Counted from the first letter of the stretch, positions 28,313-37,776 are shown. The stretch: 39,509 bases of DNA from Aestuariivita sp. (GCF_021404545.1 NZ_JAAWWD010000070.1:1-39509); one strand, 5' to 3'. The notes: a model not told the origin generated them from the sequence alone. Made by a program: numbers and translations.

Positions 28313-29656
28313 TTAGCGCAGCCGCTTCAACAGGTTCAATGAGGCATAGCCATCAGGGATCAGGCCCGATGCCACCTGATAGGCGCGCACAGCATTGATC
28401 GTCAGGGGACCGATCCGGCCGTCAATGCCGCGTGTATCGAACCCGCCTGCCGTCAGGCGCCGCTGCAATTCCTTGCGCTCGTCATAGGTCAACGCCCTGT
28501 CCCCGCGCGGCCAGTTGCCCTGGATCGCAGCGCCTCCGCCGATCCGGTCAGACAGGTGCCCGACCCCGATCACATAGGCATCGGCGGTGTTGTAGCGTTC
28601 GATCACACTGAAATTCTCGAAGATCAGGAACGCCGCGCCCTGTCCTCCGGCGGGCAGCAGGATCGCCGCCTCGCCATGGTCGGGCACGGGTTGTCCACGC
28701 ATATCCATCACACCCAGCCGCGACCAGGCGCTGGGCTGTTTGGTGATGCTGCGCTTGGCCAGACGGTAATCGAAACCGTCGGGCAGTTGCACCTCCACGC
28801 CCCAGGGCTGTCCCGTCACCCAGCCGAAATGCTTGAGATAGGCTGCGGTTGAGGCCAGCGCGTCTGTCGGATCCTCAGACCAGATGTCGCGGCGCCCATC
28901 GCCGGTGAAATCCACCGCATGATCCAGATAGGAGGTCGGCATGAACTGCGTATGGCCCATGGCCCCGGCCCAACTGCCGGTCATGGTCTGGGGACTTGTA
29001 TCGCCGCTTTGCAAAATGGTCAGCGCCGCGATCAGCTGTTCCTCAAAAAACGGACCGCGCCGACCGTCATAGGCCAGCGTCGCCATCGAACGGATGACGT
29101 TATCCTGGCCGCGAAACGTGCCATAGGCGCTTTCCAGACCCCAGATCGCGGTCACGACCGTTTTTTCGACACCGTAGCGCGCCTCGATTGCGTCCAATGT
29201 CGTGCGGTGCCGGTCCAGCGCTTCCCTGCCATTGCGGATGCGGGTGTCCGAGACGGCACTGTCGAGGTAGTCCCAGATTGTCTTGGTGAACTCCGATTGA
29301 TTGCGGTCGCGGCGAACCGCCTCGGCATCATAGCTGACACCGCGAAAGGCGAGGTCCAGCACATCCGCACGAATGCCCTGCGCCATCGCGCGTGTCCGGA
29401 ACCCGGTGATCCAGTCCTGAAAGCCGCGATCCGGACCGATGCCCGCCGCGCCGCCTGTCGATACGGGCCGCGCTGACGCCGAGGGCCGTTGCATCGGGCG
29501 CATGGATTTGGGCGCCATCAGACCCTGCACCGCGCCGGTTTGAACCGCCACGGGCACCACCCGCATTTCCGGTCGTATTGATGTCTCGACAGGCCCGGCA
29601 TGCGCCGCAGCCACACCCAAACCCCATGCCAGCATCACAGCCAGAGGAACCCTCAT
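28313..29656 (-). CDS. Lytic murein transglycosylase, MltB type, with peptidoglycan-binding domain
   Basis: This exported enzyme cleaves peptidoglycan to 1,6-anhydro-muropeptides. The 447-residue precursor has a signal peptide (MRVPLAVMLAWGLGVAAAHA) and a low-complexity linker. The SLT_2 catalytic domain contains the catalytic Glu in TAIWGLESAYGTFRGQ, followed by GSWAGAMGHTQFMPTSY and DFTGDGRRDIWS. The C-terminal PG_binding_1 repeat contains ELQRRLTAGGFDTRGIDGRI and ends NLLKRLR. I chose ATG 29656, seven bases after GAGG. ATG 29662 is too close to that site. It belongs to the housekeeping chromosome, not the PGC. Confidence 0.92.
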   Translation of the reverse strand: MRVPLAVMLAWGLGVAAAHAGPVETSIRPEMRVVPVAVQTGAVQGLMAPKSMRPMQRPSASARPVSTGGAAGIGPDRGFQDWITGFRTRAMAQGIRADVLDLAFRGVSYDAEAVRRDRNQSEFTKTIWDYLDSAVSDTRIRNGREALDRHRTTLDAIEARYGVEKTVVTAIWGLESAYGTFRGQDNVIRSMATLAYDGRRGPFFEEQLIAALTILQSGDTSPQTMTGSWAGAMGHTQFMPTSYLDHAVDFTGDGRRDIWSEDPTDALASTAAYLKHFGWVTGQPWGVEVQLPDGFDYRLAKRSITKQPSAWSRLGVMDMRGQPVPDHGEAAILLPAGGQGAAFLIFENFSVIERYNTADAYVIGVGHLSDRIGGGAAIQGNWPRGDRALTYDERKELQRRLTAGGFDTRGIDGRIGPLTINAVRAYQVASGLIPDGYASLNLLKRLR

Positions 29657-29721
29657 CGTCATGCCTCATTGTTTTTCTGCTCACGCGCAGTGTACCTCAA
29701 CAGTCGATTTGGCAAAAGGAC

Positions 29722-30441
29722 TCAGTCTGTGGGCGGGCGGGTGTCTGCCATCGCGGTGATTTCGGCCTGGATCTGAGCCACGGCCTGACGCAAGAGGGGG
29801 ATCCGGTTGGGACGAAAGCTTGGTCCGGTGCGCACAAGACTGCGCATGCGATCCAGCCGGAACACCCGAAAATCCTGTCTGAGCAGGCACCAGCCCAGCA
29901 TCATGGTGGACCGGTCCATATAGCTGAGGCCCAGTGGTTTGACACTGCGGGTCGTCTGCGCCCCTTTGCCATCGCGATACGCGAATGACACAATGACCTC
30001 ATCCCAGGTCGCTTCGCGCAGCGCTTTGACGTCAATGCCGGGCGGCGCTGGCCGGTCAAACCGGCGCGCGGTCAGCACCGCATGCGACAGGCGGTGCGAT
30101 TGGCTTGGCGGCAGGCGCGCCTGTAGTTTGCTCAGAGCGGTTCCCGCGGCAATGGCCAGTTCGGGGTCGCCGATCTGTTCAACCTCCCTCAGGCCCAGAA
30201 CCAGCGCCTCCAGCTCCTCATCCTCAAACCCCAAAGGAGGCAGTGCGTTATCCTCGATCAGAGTATAGCCGAATCCGGCTGCCCCATCGATCACAGCCCC
30301 CAGTGATCGCAATGTGTCAATGTCGCGGTAGATCGTCCGACGTGAGACGCCCAGATCATGTGCCAACGCGTCCGCCGTTGCAGGCGGAGCAAGGCGGCGC
30401 AGGGCCTGCATTGTCTGGAAGAGGCGAGAGATCCGGGACAT
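29722..30441 (-). CDS. YafY-type HTH/WYL transcriptional regulator
   Basis: This 239-residue protein has an N-terminal winged HTH (MSRISRLFQTMQALRRLAPP, ADALAHDLGVSRRTIYRDID) and a C-terminal WYL-like domain (VIVSFAYRDGK, RSVKPLGLSYMDRSTMMLGW, QDFRVFRLDRM). Regulators of this type often act on the divergent neighbour, here the GST-like gene 87 bases away, through a palindrome in the gap. The signal sensed is not known. The WYL motif itself is altered (here LSY/MLGW). TAGGAT precedes ATG 30441. Confidence 0.88.
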   Translation of the reverse strand: MSRISRLFQTMQALRRLAPPATADALAHDLGVSRRTIYRDIDTLRSLGAVIDGAAGFGYTLIEDNALPPLGFEDEELEALVLGLREVEQIGDPELAIAAGTALSKLQARLPPSQSHRLSHAVLTARRFDRPAPPGIDVKALREATWDEVIVSFAYRDGKGAQTTRSVKPLGLSYMDRSTMMLGWCLLRQDFRVFRLDRMRSLVRTGPSFRPNRIPLLRQAVAQIQAEITAMADTRPPTD

Positions 30442-30465
30442 GCGGGTATCCTAACCGAAATCTGC

Positions 30466-30510
30466 TGACGGAAATTGTCACCATGTGCGTTTAAGGTCAA
30501 ATCAGTTTCC
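30466..30510. promoter_or_regulatory. Candidate operator between the WYL regulator and GST gene
   Basis: The gap holds TGACGGAAATTGTCA (30466-30480, TGAC/GTCA arms). An inverted pair, GGAAATTG at 30470 and CAGTTTCC at 30503, also lies there. This is consistent with an operator for the divergent regulator. The evidence is symmetry and position only. Confidence 0.35.
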
Positions 30511-30528
30511 GCCAAAAGGACATATGTG

Positions 30529-31251
30529 ATGATTGCGCTGCTCACCTATCCGCCTCTGGGTCATTCCTTCAGCCTCAGCCCGTTCTGTGCCAAGGCTGCC
30601 TTGTTGCTTGATTACTCCGGCCAGCCCTGGAGGCGGGAGGACACCAATGACCCGCGCACCGCACCCTACCGGAAGCTGCCGGCCATACGAACGGCGGAAG
30701 GACGGGTGATTGGCGACAGCGATGCGATCCGTCTCTACCTTGAAGGGCTGGGCGCCGATTTTCAGCCGGGTCTGAGCGATATCGAAAAAGCCTTTAGCCG
30801 GGCGCTCATTCGCATGGCCGAAGAGCATCTCTACTTCCACGTTGTTTTGGATCGCTGGGGCCGCGATGAGGTTTGGCCCACGGTTCGCCAGATGTATTTT
30901 CATGAGCTCCCCGCGTTGCTGCGTAAACCGATATCCAACGGTTTGCGGCGCAGCCTGATGCGGGGCATGGACGCACAGGGCCTTGGGCGGTTCAGTCCGC
31001 AAGAGCGGCTGGAGCGGGCCGAGCAGGACCTCGGCGCAATCACCGATCTGTTGTGGCAGGGTCCGTATCTGATGGGTGCGACGGTCACATTGGCCGATAT
31101 GAGCGTGGCCCCCATTCTCAACGCGATACGTCAGACGCCGGTGGAGACGCCCTTTGCCTTGCGGGTGGCGGGTGATCCGATCCTGACCGAATATATCGAC
31201 CGGGTGGAGGAAGCGGTTCATGGCCCCAAAACCGCACGTCTGACCGCATGA
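30529..31251 (+). CDS. Glutathione S-transferase-like protein
   Basis: This 240-residue protein has a thioredoxin-like N-terminal domain (HSFSLSPFCAKAALLLDYSG, then YRKLPAIRTAEGRVIGDSDA with the cis-Pro and the Asp-Ser pair that contacts glutathione). The all-helical C-terminal domain follows, including GPYLMGATVTLADMSVAPIL. The substrate is unknown. AAAGGA precedes ATG 30529. It is transcribed away from the WYL regulator and overlaps the following DUF1801 gene by ATGA, so those two form an operon. Confidence 0.85.
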   Translation: MIALLTYPPLGHSFSLSPFCAKAALLLDYSGQPWRREDTNDPRTAPYRKLPAIRTAEGRVIGDSDAIRLYLEGLGADFQPGLSDIEKAFSRALIRMAEEHLYFHVVLDRWGRDEVWPTVRQMYFHELPALLRKPISNGLRRSLMRGMDAQGLGRFSPQERLERAEQDLGAITDLLWQGPYLMGATVTLADMSVAPILNAIRQTPVETPFALRVAGDPILTEYIDRVEEAVHGPKTARLTA

Positions 31252-31637
31252 CGCCCGAGGTTGCCCAGGCCTTCAAGGCGCTTCCGCGAGAGGCGCAGCC
31301 AGGGCTGATCCGGCTGCGGGCACTGATCTATGATTGTGCCGCCGGATTGTCTGAAACGGGCGGTGTGCAAGAGGTTCTGCGCTGGGGGCAGCCCGCATAT
31401 CTGCCGGTCAAGCCACGCGTTGGCTCGACCCTGCGGCTGGGGGTTCCCAAGTCGGGGGGCTTCGCGCTCTATGCCCATTGCGGGACGTCGATCATCCGGG
31501 ATTTTGCCGAAACCTATCCGGGCCTGGACCGCATCGAAGGCAATCGCGCGGTTCATTTTGACAGGGCGGATCAGATCGATCCATCGCGCCACGGCCAACT
31601 CATTCATCATGCCTTGACCTATCATCTGAGACGGTAA
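31248..31637 (+). CDS. DUF1801 domain protein
   Basis: This small cytoplasmic protein of 129 residues matches the DUF1801 (YdhG-like) fold: EVLRWGQPAYLPVK, the GGFALYAHCGTSIIRDFAET segment and the EGNRAVHFDRAD region before the C-terminal helix. Members are widespread and uncharacterised. Its start overlaps the GST-like gene by ATGA, which suggests linked expression. It converges with rnr on the other strand, with only 50 bases between the stops. Confidence 0.82.
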   Translation: MTPEVAQAFKALPREAQPGLIRLRALIYDCAAGLSETGGVQEVLRWGQPAYLPVKPRVGSTLRLGVPKSGGFALYAHCGTSIIRDFAETYPGLDRIEGNRAVHFDRADQIDPSRHGQLIHHALTYHLRR

Positions 31638-31687
31638 GGCCGTTTTGCCTGCCTGGCGTGTCTGCGGGAACACGGTATTGATCGAGG

Positions 31688-33940
31688 TTATCGACGCTTG
31701 CGCTCCACCTTGCGCTTGGTCTTGGCGGCCTTGCGTTTGCCCTTGGCCACTTTCCGCCGCGCGGGGCGTCCCGCCGGGCTGGGCGCGCGGGGAAGGGATT
31801 TGTCGTTGATCGAGACCAGCTCCAACTCCAGCCCGCCTGTCACTGGCGTGGCCTGGGCCAGCCGCACGGTAACGCGCTGGCCGATGGCGATCAGCAACCC
31901 GGTATCGGACCCCATCAGCGTCCCGGCCTCGCGGTCGAAATGGAAGTATTCGCGCCCCAGGGACCGGATCGGGATCAGACCGTCTGCCCCGGTCTCGTCC
32001 AGTTTCACGAAGGCGCCGAACCGCGCGATCCCGCTGATCCGGCCCGAAAACTCGTTGCCGACACGCTCGCTCAGATAAGAGGCCAGATAGCGGTCGGTCG
32101 TATCGCGCTCGGCCATCATCGAGCGGCGCTCGGTGTCCGAGATATGCTGTGCGGTCCGCTCTAGCCGGTCGATCTCATCGGGCGACAACCCGTCCTTGCC
32201 CCAACCGTGGGCCGAGATCAGCGCGCGATGCACGATCAGGTCGGAATAGCGCCGGATGGGCGAGGTGAAATGCGCGTAACTCTTCAGAGCCAATCCGAAA
32301 TGGCCGAAATTCTCAGGGCTGTAATAGGCCTGGGTCATCGACCGCAGGGTCGACATGTTGATCAACTCCGCCTCATCCGTGCCCGCCGCCGCGTTCAAAA
32401 GCGCGTTAAGATGCCGGGTCTGTAACACCTGACCCTTGGCCAGCGTGAAGCCCGCCGCACCGGCGGTTTCGCGCAGCGCGTCCAGCTTTTCAGGGCTGGG
32501 TTCCTCATGCACCCGGAACAGCAGTGGCGAGCGTTTGGCGATCAGCGTCTCGGCTGCGGCAACATTGGCGAGGATCATGAACTCCTCGATCAGCTTATGT
32601 GCATCGAGCCTGTCGCGGAAATTGACCGAGGCGACGGTGCCATCCTCGGCAATCTCGATCCGGCGTTCGGGCAGGTCCAGATCCAGCGGCTGGCGCGCCT
32701 CCCGCGCGGATTTGAGCGCACGGTATGCTGCGTAAAGCGGTTGTAGAACCGGTTCCAGCAGCGGCCCCGTTCGGTCATTGGGCTGCCCGTCGATGGCCGC
32801 CTGTACCTCTTGGTAATTCAGCGACGCGGGGGAGCGCATCAGGCCGCGCAGGAACCGGTGCCCGATCTTTGCGCCATGCGCGTCGATCTGCATACGCACG
32901 GCGATGCAGGCGCGCGGCACCCCTTCGTGCAAGGAACACAGATCGCCCGAGAGCCGGTCTGGCAGCATCGGCACCACGCGATCCGGGAAATAGGTGGAAT
33001 TGCCGCGCTTGCGCGCTTCGGTATCCAGGGCGGTGCCGGGCCGGACATAGGCCGCCACATCCGCGATGGCGACCCAGATGACATGCCCGCCGGGATTCCC
33101 CGGATCGTCATCTGCCTGGGCAAGGCACGCATCATCATGATCGCGCGCATCGGACGGATCAATGGTGATCAGCGGCATCTCCCGCAGGTCGTCGCGCCCC
33201 TTTAGCCCCAGTGGTTTGGCGGCGTCGGCCTCGGCAATCGTGGCCTCGGGGAAATCATCGGGGATGCCGTGCTGATGAATGGCGATCAGTGAGACAGCTT
33301 TGGGTCCGCTTGGGTCGCCCAAGCGCGATACGACCCGCGCGCGGGGCAGGCCCATACGGTCTTTGGGGCCGGATTGTTCGCCCTCCACCAACTCCCCATC
33401 GCGAGCGCTCAGCGTGGCGGCTGCGGGCACCAACCACTCGTTCTGACCGGCCTTGTCGATAGGCACGATCCGCCCGCCTTCAGCGGTCTTGCGGAACACG
33501 CCCAGAATTTTGCGTGGCGCCGTTCCTATTCGGCGGATCAGACGTGCCTCGTAATTGTGATCTTCTTGCTGCACCACGGTCAGGCGCGCCAGGATACGGT
33601 CCCCGGGCTTGAGGGCGGGATCGCTGGCGCGCGGCATGATCAGGATGACCGGCTCCACGCCCTCGCCATGCCATTCCATCGGGCGCGCGAAGAGATCACC
33701 ATTGGCATCGGGCGCCTTGATCATCAGAACCGACACAGGCGGCAACCGGTCGGGGTCGCGATAGCTGCGCTTGCGCTTTTCGAGATGCCCCTCGGTCTCC
33801 AGCTCTTTCAGGACGCGCTTGAGGTCGATCCGCGCAGCCCCCTTAATGCCAAAGGCCTTGGCGATATCGCGTTTCGAGGTGAGGGTCGGGTTGGCGGCGA
33901 TCCAATCGAGGATCTCGGCCTTTTCGGGGATACGGCTCAT
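31688..33940 (-). CDS. rnr: Ribonuclease R
   Basis: This processive 3'-5' exoribonuclease of the RNB family degrades structured RNA. The 750-residue protein has an N-terminal helix-turn-helix region (EILDWIAANPTLTSKRDIAKAF), cold-shock domains and the RNB catalytic block with the Asp cluster ITIDPSDARDHDDA. Then come VAIADVAAYVRPGTALD, YAHFTSPIRRYSDLIVHRAL, a C-terminal S1 domain (FSGRISGIARFGAFVKLDE) and a Lys/Arg-rich tail. TAGGAGG precedes ATG 33940. Length and domain order are normal for the family. Confidence 0.96.
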   Translation of the reverse strand: MSRIPEKAEILDWIAANPTLTSKRDIAKAFGIKGAARIDLKRVLKELETEGHLEKRKRSYRDPDRLPPVSVLMIKAPDANGDLFARPMEWHGEGVEPVILIMPRASDPALKPGDRILARLTVVQQEDHNYEARLIRRIGTAPRKILGVFRKTAEGGRIVPIDKAGQNEWLVPAAATLSARDGELVEGEQSGPKDRMGLPRARVVSRLGDPSGPKAVSLIAIHQHGIPDDFPEATIAEADAAKPLGLKGRDDLREMPLITIDPSDARDHDDACLAQADDDPGNPGGHVIWVAIADVAAYVRPGTALDTEARKRGNSTYFPDRVVPMLPDRLSGDLCSLHEGVPRACIAVRMQIDAHGAKIGHRFLRGLMRSPASLNYQEVQAAIDGQPNDRTGPLLEPVLQPLYAAYRALKSAREARQPLDLDLPERRIEIAEDGTVASVNFRDRLDAHKLIEEFMILANVAAAETLIAKRSPLLFRVHEEPSPEKLDALRETAGAAGFTLAKGQVLQTRHLNALLNAAAGTDEAELINMSTLRSMTQAYYSPENFGHFGLALKSYAHFTSPIRRYSDLIVHRALISAHGWGKDGLSPDEIDRLERTAQHISDTERRSMMAERDTTDRYLASYLSERVGNEFSGRISGIARFGAFVKLDETGADGLIPIRSLGREYFHFDREAGTLMGSDTGLLIAIGQRVTVRLAQATPVTGGLELELVSINDKSLPRAPSPAGRPARRKVAKGKRKAAKTKRKVERKRR

Positions 33941-34006
33941 ATTCGCCTCCTATACCACCCCAGGGCGCAGGGACACCACATCAATCCTCTGCCTGAGCAC
34001 GCGGGG

Positions 34007-34600
34007 TCAGCGGTGTTGCGCCAGCCGCGTCAGATCGTGCAGCCTGTCCACATCCGCCAGCGTGGCGCACCGGGCCACGCGCCAGCCGGGCAGGGTGGCC
34101 AGCGTATCGGCCATCGCATGCTGCGTGCTCCACCTGGCCCCGGCAAAGACGGTGGGCGGCACCGCGCGCAGGCGTTTCATCCCGATCAGCCAATAGCCCC
34201 CATCGGTCGCTGGGCCGATCACGGCCTCGGCCCCGCCCAAAGCGGCAAATGCCTCGGCAACGCGCGCGCGGGTGATGCCGGGAATATCGGCCCCGATCAC
34301 GCAGACCGGCCCGGGGGGCATTGTGCGCAGCATCCGGCCCATCCGGTCGCCCAGATCGCCCGCGCCTTGCGGCACGCGCACCAGATCGCCAGGCCAGACG
34401 CGGCTTTGCAGCCCGGCAGCATCGGGCGAGACGGCCAGCACGATCCGCCAGCGCGGATCGCGCAGCCGACGGATCAGTGACAGGGCCTGCCGCCGGAACC
34501 ATGTGGCGGCGGCCACCATGCCTATATCGCGGCCCAGCCGCGTCTTGACCCGGCCCGGGCGCGACTCTTTCAGCATGATGACCAGTCTGCGCTGTCTCAA
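34007..34600 (-). CDS. DUF2064 glycosyltransferase-like protein
   Basis: This 197-residue nucleotide-diphospho-sugar-transferase-fold protein of the DUF2064 (TIGR04282-type) family has VIMLKESRPGRVKTRLGRDI at the N-terminus, VCVIGADIPGITR and the GPATDGGYWLIGMKR block. The start is a TTG at 34600 in a TTGA overlap with the upstream GNAT stop, which fits the family N-terminus (VIM-KxPRPGRVKTRL). It closes the dapE-GNAT-DUF2064 operon, and rnr follows 66 bases later. Its substrate is unknown. Confidence 0.85.
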   Translation of the reverse strand: MRQRRLVIMLKESRPGRVKTRLGRDIGMVAAATWFRRQALSLIRRLRDPRWRIVLAVSPDAAGLQSRVWPGDLVRVPQGAGDLGDRMGRMLRTMPPGPVCVIGADIPGITRARVAEAFAALGGAEAVIGPATDGGYWLIGMKRLRAVPPTVFAGARWSTQHAMADTLATLPGWRVARCATLADVDRLHDLTRLAQHR

Positions 34601-35016
34601 AGAGCCTGCACCATCATCTGATGTGGCACGCCCAGATCGTCGTGCTGCGGCCCTTCGGCGACAAAGCCCAGCTTCTCATAAAATCCCATCGCGGTGACTT
34701 GCGCGCTGAGTCGGGCCGACGTGACACCAGGCACGTCGCGCGCAATCTCCATCGCGGTGCGCACAAGTGCGGCGCCCAGACCGCCGCCGCGTGCCTCTGG
34801 GATCAGGCAAATGCGCCCAATCTTGGCGGTATCGCGCGAAAACACGATCCGCGCAGCGCCCACCGGCCTGTCCCCATGCTCCGCCAGAAGGTGCACGGCA
34901 TCGTCATCGAACGCGTCGCGATCCTCGGGAAAACCCTGCTCGTCGATAAAGACAGAGGCGCGCAGTCTGTAACAGATCTCCGGATCGTCGCTGACGCGGA
35001 TGGTGACATGGGTCAT
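34597..35016 (-). CDS. GNAT-family N-acetyltransferase
   Basis: This 139-residue acetyltransferase has the acetyl-CoA motif [21 protein letters not shown] (about residues 66-85), and the later [12 protein letters not shown] strand-helix. ATG 35016 overlaps the dapE stop by ATGA, and the gene runs into the DUF2064 gene by TTGA, so three genes are translated as a unit. The substrate cannot be predicted. Lysine-pathway context (dapE, dapD nearby) is suggestive at most. Confidence 0.88.
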   Translation of the reverse strand: MTHVTIRVSDDPEICYRLRASVFIDEQGFPEDRDAFDDDAVHLLAEHGDRPVGAARIVFSRDTAKIGRICLIPEARGGGLGAALVRTAMEIARDVPGVTSARLSAQVTAMGFYEKLGFVAEGPQHDDLGVPHQMMVQAL

Positions 35017-36155
35017 GCGAAATACTCCCGCAGGATCCGCGCATAGATCGCCTTGAGCTGGTGGATCTGTTTGACGGGCACGCATTCATCGACCTGATGC
35101 ATGGTCTTGCCGACCAGACCGAACTCGACCACCGGGCAGTGATCCTTGACGAACCGCGCGTCCGAGGTGCCGCCCGTGGTGGACAGCACCGGGGTGATCC
35201 CGGTCTCGGCCTTGACCGCGCGCGCCACCAGATCCGACAGCGGGCCGGGCGGCGTCAGGAAGCTCTCGCCCGATATCTTGGCCTTTATGTCCACCGCAAC
35301 ACCAAAGGCCTGGGCGACCTCGTCCGCTTCCCGACGCAGCCAGTCGGTCAGCGCAGCACCGGAATGAAGATCGTTGAACCGGATGTTCACCGTTGCTCGG
35401 GTCTGGGCCGGGATCACATTATTGGCGAGGTTGCCGGTGTCGATGGTGACCACCGCCAGGGTCGAGGCGTCAAAATGCTCCGACCCCTGATCCAGCTTAT
35501 GGGACGACAAACGGTCCATCAGACGTGCCATCGCGGGCATCGGGTTCCTGGCGCGGTGCGGATAGGCCGAATGACCCTGCACGCCGGTGACGGTGAAATA
35601 GGCGGTCATCGACCCACGCCGCCCGATCTTGATCATTTCGCCCATCTGGTCAGGACAGGTCGGTTCCCCCACCAGGCAGACCGACATACGCTCGCCCGTC
35701 TCTTCCATGTGATCCAGCAGGGCGGTTGTGCCGTCCACCGCATCGCCTTCCTCATCGCCGGTGATCGCCAAGACGATCGCGCCGTCGGGGGGTGTATCGG
35801 TCACCAGATCCACCGCCGCCGCGGCAAACGCGGCGACGCCCGATTTCATGTCCGTAGCGCCCCGCCCATAGAGGACCCCGTCCACGATCTGTGCCCCGAA
35901 AGGCGGGCGGGTCCAGGCATCTGCGTCACCTACGGGCACGACATCAGTATGCCCGTTGAAGCCGAATGTGCGTGCATGCCCCTTGTCGCCCCAGCGGGCG
36001 AAAAGATTGCCAACGCCGCCACGATCCACGCGGGTGCAGGCAAACCCTGCTTCCGACAACACCCGTTCCAGCAGCACCAGCGCCCCGCCCTCCTCTGGTG
36101 TCACCGAGCGGCAGCGTATCAGGTCGGCGGTCAGGGTGGCGGCATCCGTGGTCAT
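35013..36155 (-). CDS. dapE: Succinyl-diaminopimelate desuccinylase
   Basis: DapE removes succinate from N-succinyl-LL-diaminopimelate in lysine and peptidoglycan precursor synthesis. This 380-residue M20 metallopeptidase-fold protein has the metal ligands [24 protein letters not shown], the catalytic Glu in [12 protein letters not shown] and the C-terminal His in [12 protein letters not shown]. The dimerisation domain spans about 180-290 ([15 protein letters not shown]). ATG 36155 follows AAGGAG. The upstream in-frame extension is not family-like. dapD, the preceding step in the succinylase pathway, lies 1.65 kb away on the same strand. Confidence 0.96.
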   Translation of the reverse strand: MTTDAATLTADLIRCRSVTPEEGGALVLLERVLSEAGFACTRVDRGGVGNLFARWGDKGHARTFGFNGHTDVVPVGDADAWTRPPFGAQIVDGVLYGRGATDMKSGVAAFAAAAVDLVTDTPPDGAIVLAITGDEEGDAVDGTTALLDHMEETGERMSVCLVGEPTCPDQMGEMIKIGRRGSMTAYFTVTGVQGHSAYPHRARNPMPAMARLMDRLSSHKLDQGSEHFDASTLAVVTIDTGNLANNVIPAQTRATVNIRFNDLHSGAALTDWLRREADEVAQAFGVAVDIKAKISGESFLTPPGPLSDLVARAVKAETGITPVLSTTGGTSDARFVKDHCPVVEFGLVGKTMHQVDECVPVKQIHQLKAIYARILREYFA

Positions 36156-36339
36156 GTCCGGGCTCCTTGTGGTGGTGGGATCAGGCGTCTCCCGCCACAG
36201 TTGAGCGGAAATCCCGGCAAAGCCAAGCCCCCCGCGATCAGAATTTGGCTCGCGCCGTTTCTGCGGGCGTGGTACCCTGAAAAACCAAGACCCGGCGGGC
36301 AGATCGGGTGGCACGCATTATACAGGCATAACACCAGGC

Positions 36340-37440
36340 ATGGCTTGGATCGCTATTGCAGATCATTCCGGCACCGAATTTGACGCGCGGGGCCTTGGCC
36401 CGCACGGGGCGCGTCCGGATGCGCATCTGGGTCCCATCGCCGCCAACATGCTGGTCGAGCGCGGCACCTTGATGATTGAGACAGGCCTTTCCTCGCAACC
36501 ACGGCCACGGCCCCTGCTGACATTTCAATCCACAATTGGCGGGCCGTTGCAGATCAATCTGCAATCCATCCCAGGGGGCGGGATGACACTGGCCATCGCG
36601 AATGGAGATGACCTTCAGCATTGTGCGATCAGCCATGCAGAGACCGGTCGGACAGATCTCTTGCGTATCCTTTATTGCTGGGACGGGCCAGCACGCCGCG
36701 GTCTGGTGGCGGTCGAACGAACCGGCTCATCGGCGGTTACACTGGTTCCGATCAAAGACCCGAGGCCCATCTTGATGCGCGATCTTCGGGCTTTGTGCCT
36801 GGGCGGTGAACAGCGCTTAATCTCGGATGATGTGTCGTTCTTTGCCGTTGCGACCCATATCGAACGGGTCGGCCCATCCCCGACCCTGACACCTGAGACA
36901 CCGGTGGCGACCCCGCTGGGGTATCGCCCGGTCGGGCAGCTCAGGCGGGGTGATACGGTTCTCACGGCCAAGGGCGAGACTGTTCCGGTCTTGCACCGGA
37001 TCGACCGTGAGGTCCCCGCGCGCGGCACACAAAGGCCGATCCGTCTGCGCGCGCCCTATTTCGGACTTAAGCAGGATATCGAAGTGGCGCCTGATCAACG
37101 GCTGGTCATTCGCGGGTCGGAGGTTGAGTATCTTTTTGGCCATGAGGCCGTTCTGGTGCCTGCCCGCCATCTTGCCGGCGCCTCGGCCGCCATGCCGACG
37201 TTCCGGGCGGGTACAGTGCGCTATTGCCAGGTCCTCTTGCCCGATCATGAGGTTCTGGACGCCGCGGGCACCGCTGCGGAAAGCCTCTATATCGGGCGCA
37301 TCAGACGCAAGCGCCGTCTGCTTGCGGCCAGTCTGCTTGCGGATCTGGACCAGGCCTATCTGCCGGATCAGGGCGTTTCGGCCTATCCGGTGCTCCGGGC
37401 GTATGATGCACAGGTTCTGGCCGATTATCGCGCGGCCTGA
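36340..37440 (+). CDS. Hint-domain protein lacking catalytic residues
   Basis: The N-terminal 185 residues of this 366-residue protein are of no family I recognise. The rest resembles the Hedgehog/intein (Hint) domains common in Rhodobacterales: TPVATPLGYRPVGQLRRGDT, RPIRLRAPYFG, VAPDQRLVIRG, AVLVPARHLAG and ESLYIGRI. Such domains normally begin with Cys (CFTPGTxIxT), but here that position is Thr (PTLTPETPVAT). The usual SPDHR becomes APDQR, so the block-B-type His is Gln. Autoprocessing is therefore unlikely. No signal peptide is seen. AGG precedes ATG 36340, and TATACA lies about 15 bases further up. The end overlaps the convergent gene at 37425 by 16 bases. Confidence 0.8.
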   Translation: MAWIAIADHSGTEFDARGLGPHGARPDAHLGPIAANMLVERGTLMIETGLSSQPRPRPLLTFQSTIGGPLQINLQSIPGGGMTLAIANGDDLQHCAISHAETGRTDLLRILYCWDGPARRGLVAVERTGSSAVTLVPIKDPRPILMRDLRALCLGGEQRLISDDVSFFAVATHIERVGPSPTLTPETPVATPLGYRPVGQLRRGDTVLTAKGETVPVLHRIDREVPARGTQRPIRLRAPYFGLKQDIEVAPDQRLVIRGSEVEYLFGHEAVLVPARHLAGASAAMPTFRAGTVRYCQVLLPDHEVLDAAGTAAESLYIGRIRRKRRLLAASLLADLDQAYLPDQGVSAYPVLRAYDAQVLADYRAA

Positions 37441-37775
37441 TCGTCGGCCTCATCCCCAAAGAACGGGGTTACCTGTGCCACGATCACCGCGTTTTCGTCC
37501 AATGCCCTGGCCATCAAGGCACGTTCTTCGCCTTCAATCTCATGGCCCTGGGCCAACCGCTCGTCCAATGTGCCATAGCCGGTGACATCGAGCGGCGCGG
37601 TATCGGCCTGCTTGAGGATCGCAACCGTCTCGCGGACCGCTTCGGCCTCATCCACACCGCTGGCAAACACCATCAGCGCCGCCCCGGTGGAGTCTTGGGG
37701 CAGCCCGTCCCCTTCCTTCCGCCCGATCTGGACCAGAAGGGTATAGACCTCTTGCTTGCTCTCGGATTTTGCCAT
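37425..37775 (-). CDS. Small conserved-type hypothetical protein
   Basis: This acidic 116-residue soluble protein of no family I can name has MAKSESKQEVYTLLVQIG at the N-terminus, then ALMVFASGVDEAEAVRETVA and DVTGYGTLDERL. Its composition and regular alternation suggest an alpha/beta fold. It sits 33 bases after dapD on the same strand, so it is probably the distal gene of a dapD operon. The 5' leader is almost entirely the 29-bp palindromic repeat (37777-37805), which leaves no clear ribosome site. The stop end overlaps the convergent Hint gene. Confidence 0.7.
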   Translation of the reverse strand: MAKSESKQEVYTLLVQIGRKEGDGLPQDSTGAALMVFASGVDEAEAVRETVAILKQADTAPLDVTGYGTLDERLAQGHEIEGEERALMARALDENAVIVAQVTPFFGDEADDQAAR

Positions 37776-37776
37776 T

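Noticed and set aside
31638-31687. Hairpin CGTGT/ACACG between convergent DUF1801 and rnr as a terminator
   Set aside because: Only five base pairs and no T-run, so too weak to call.
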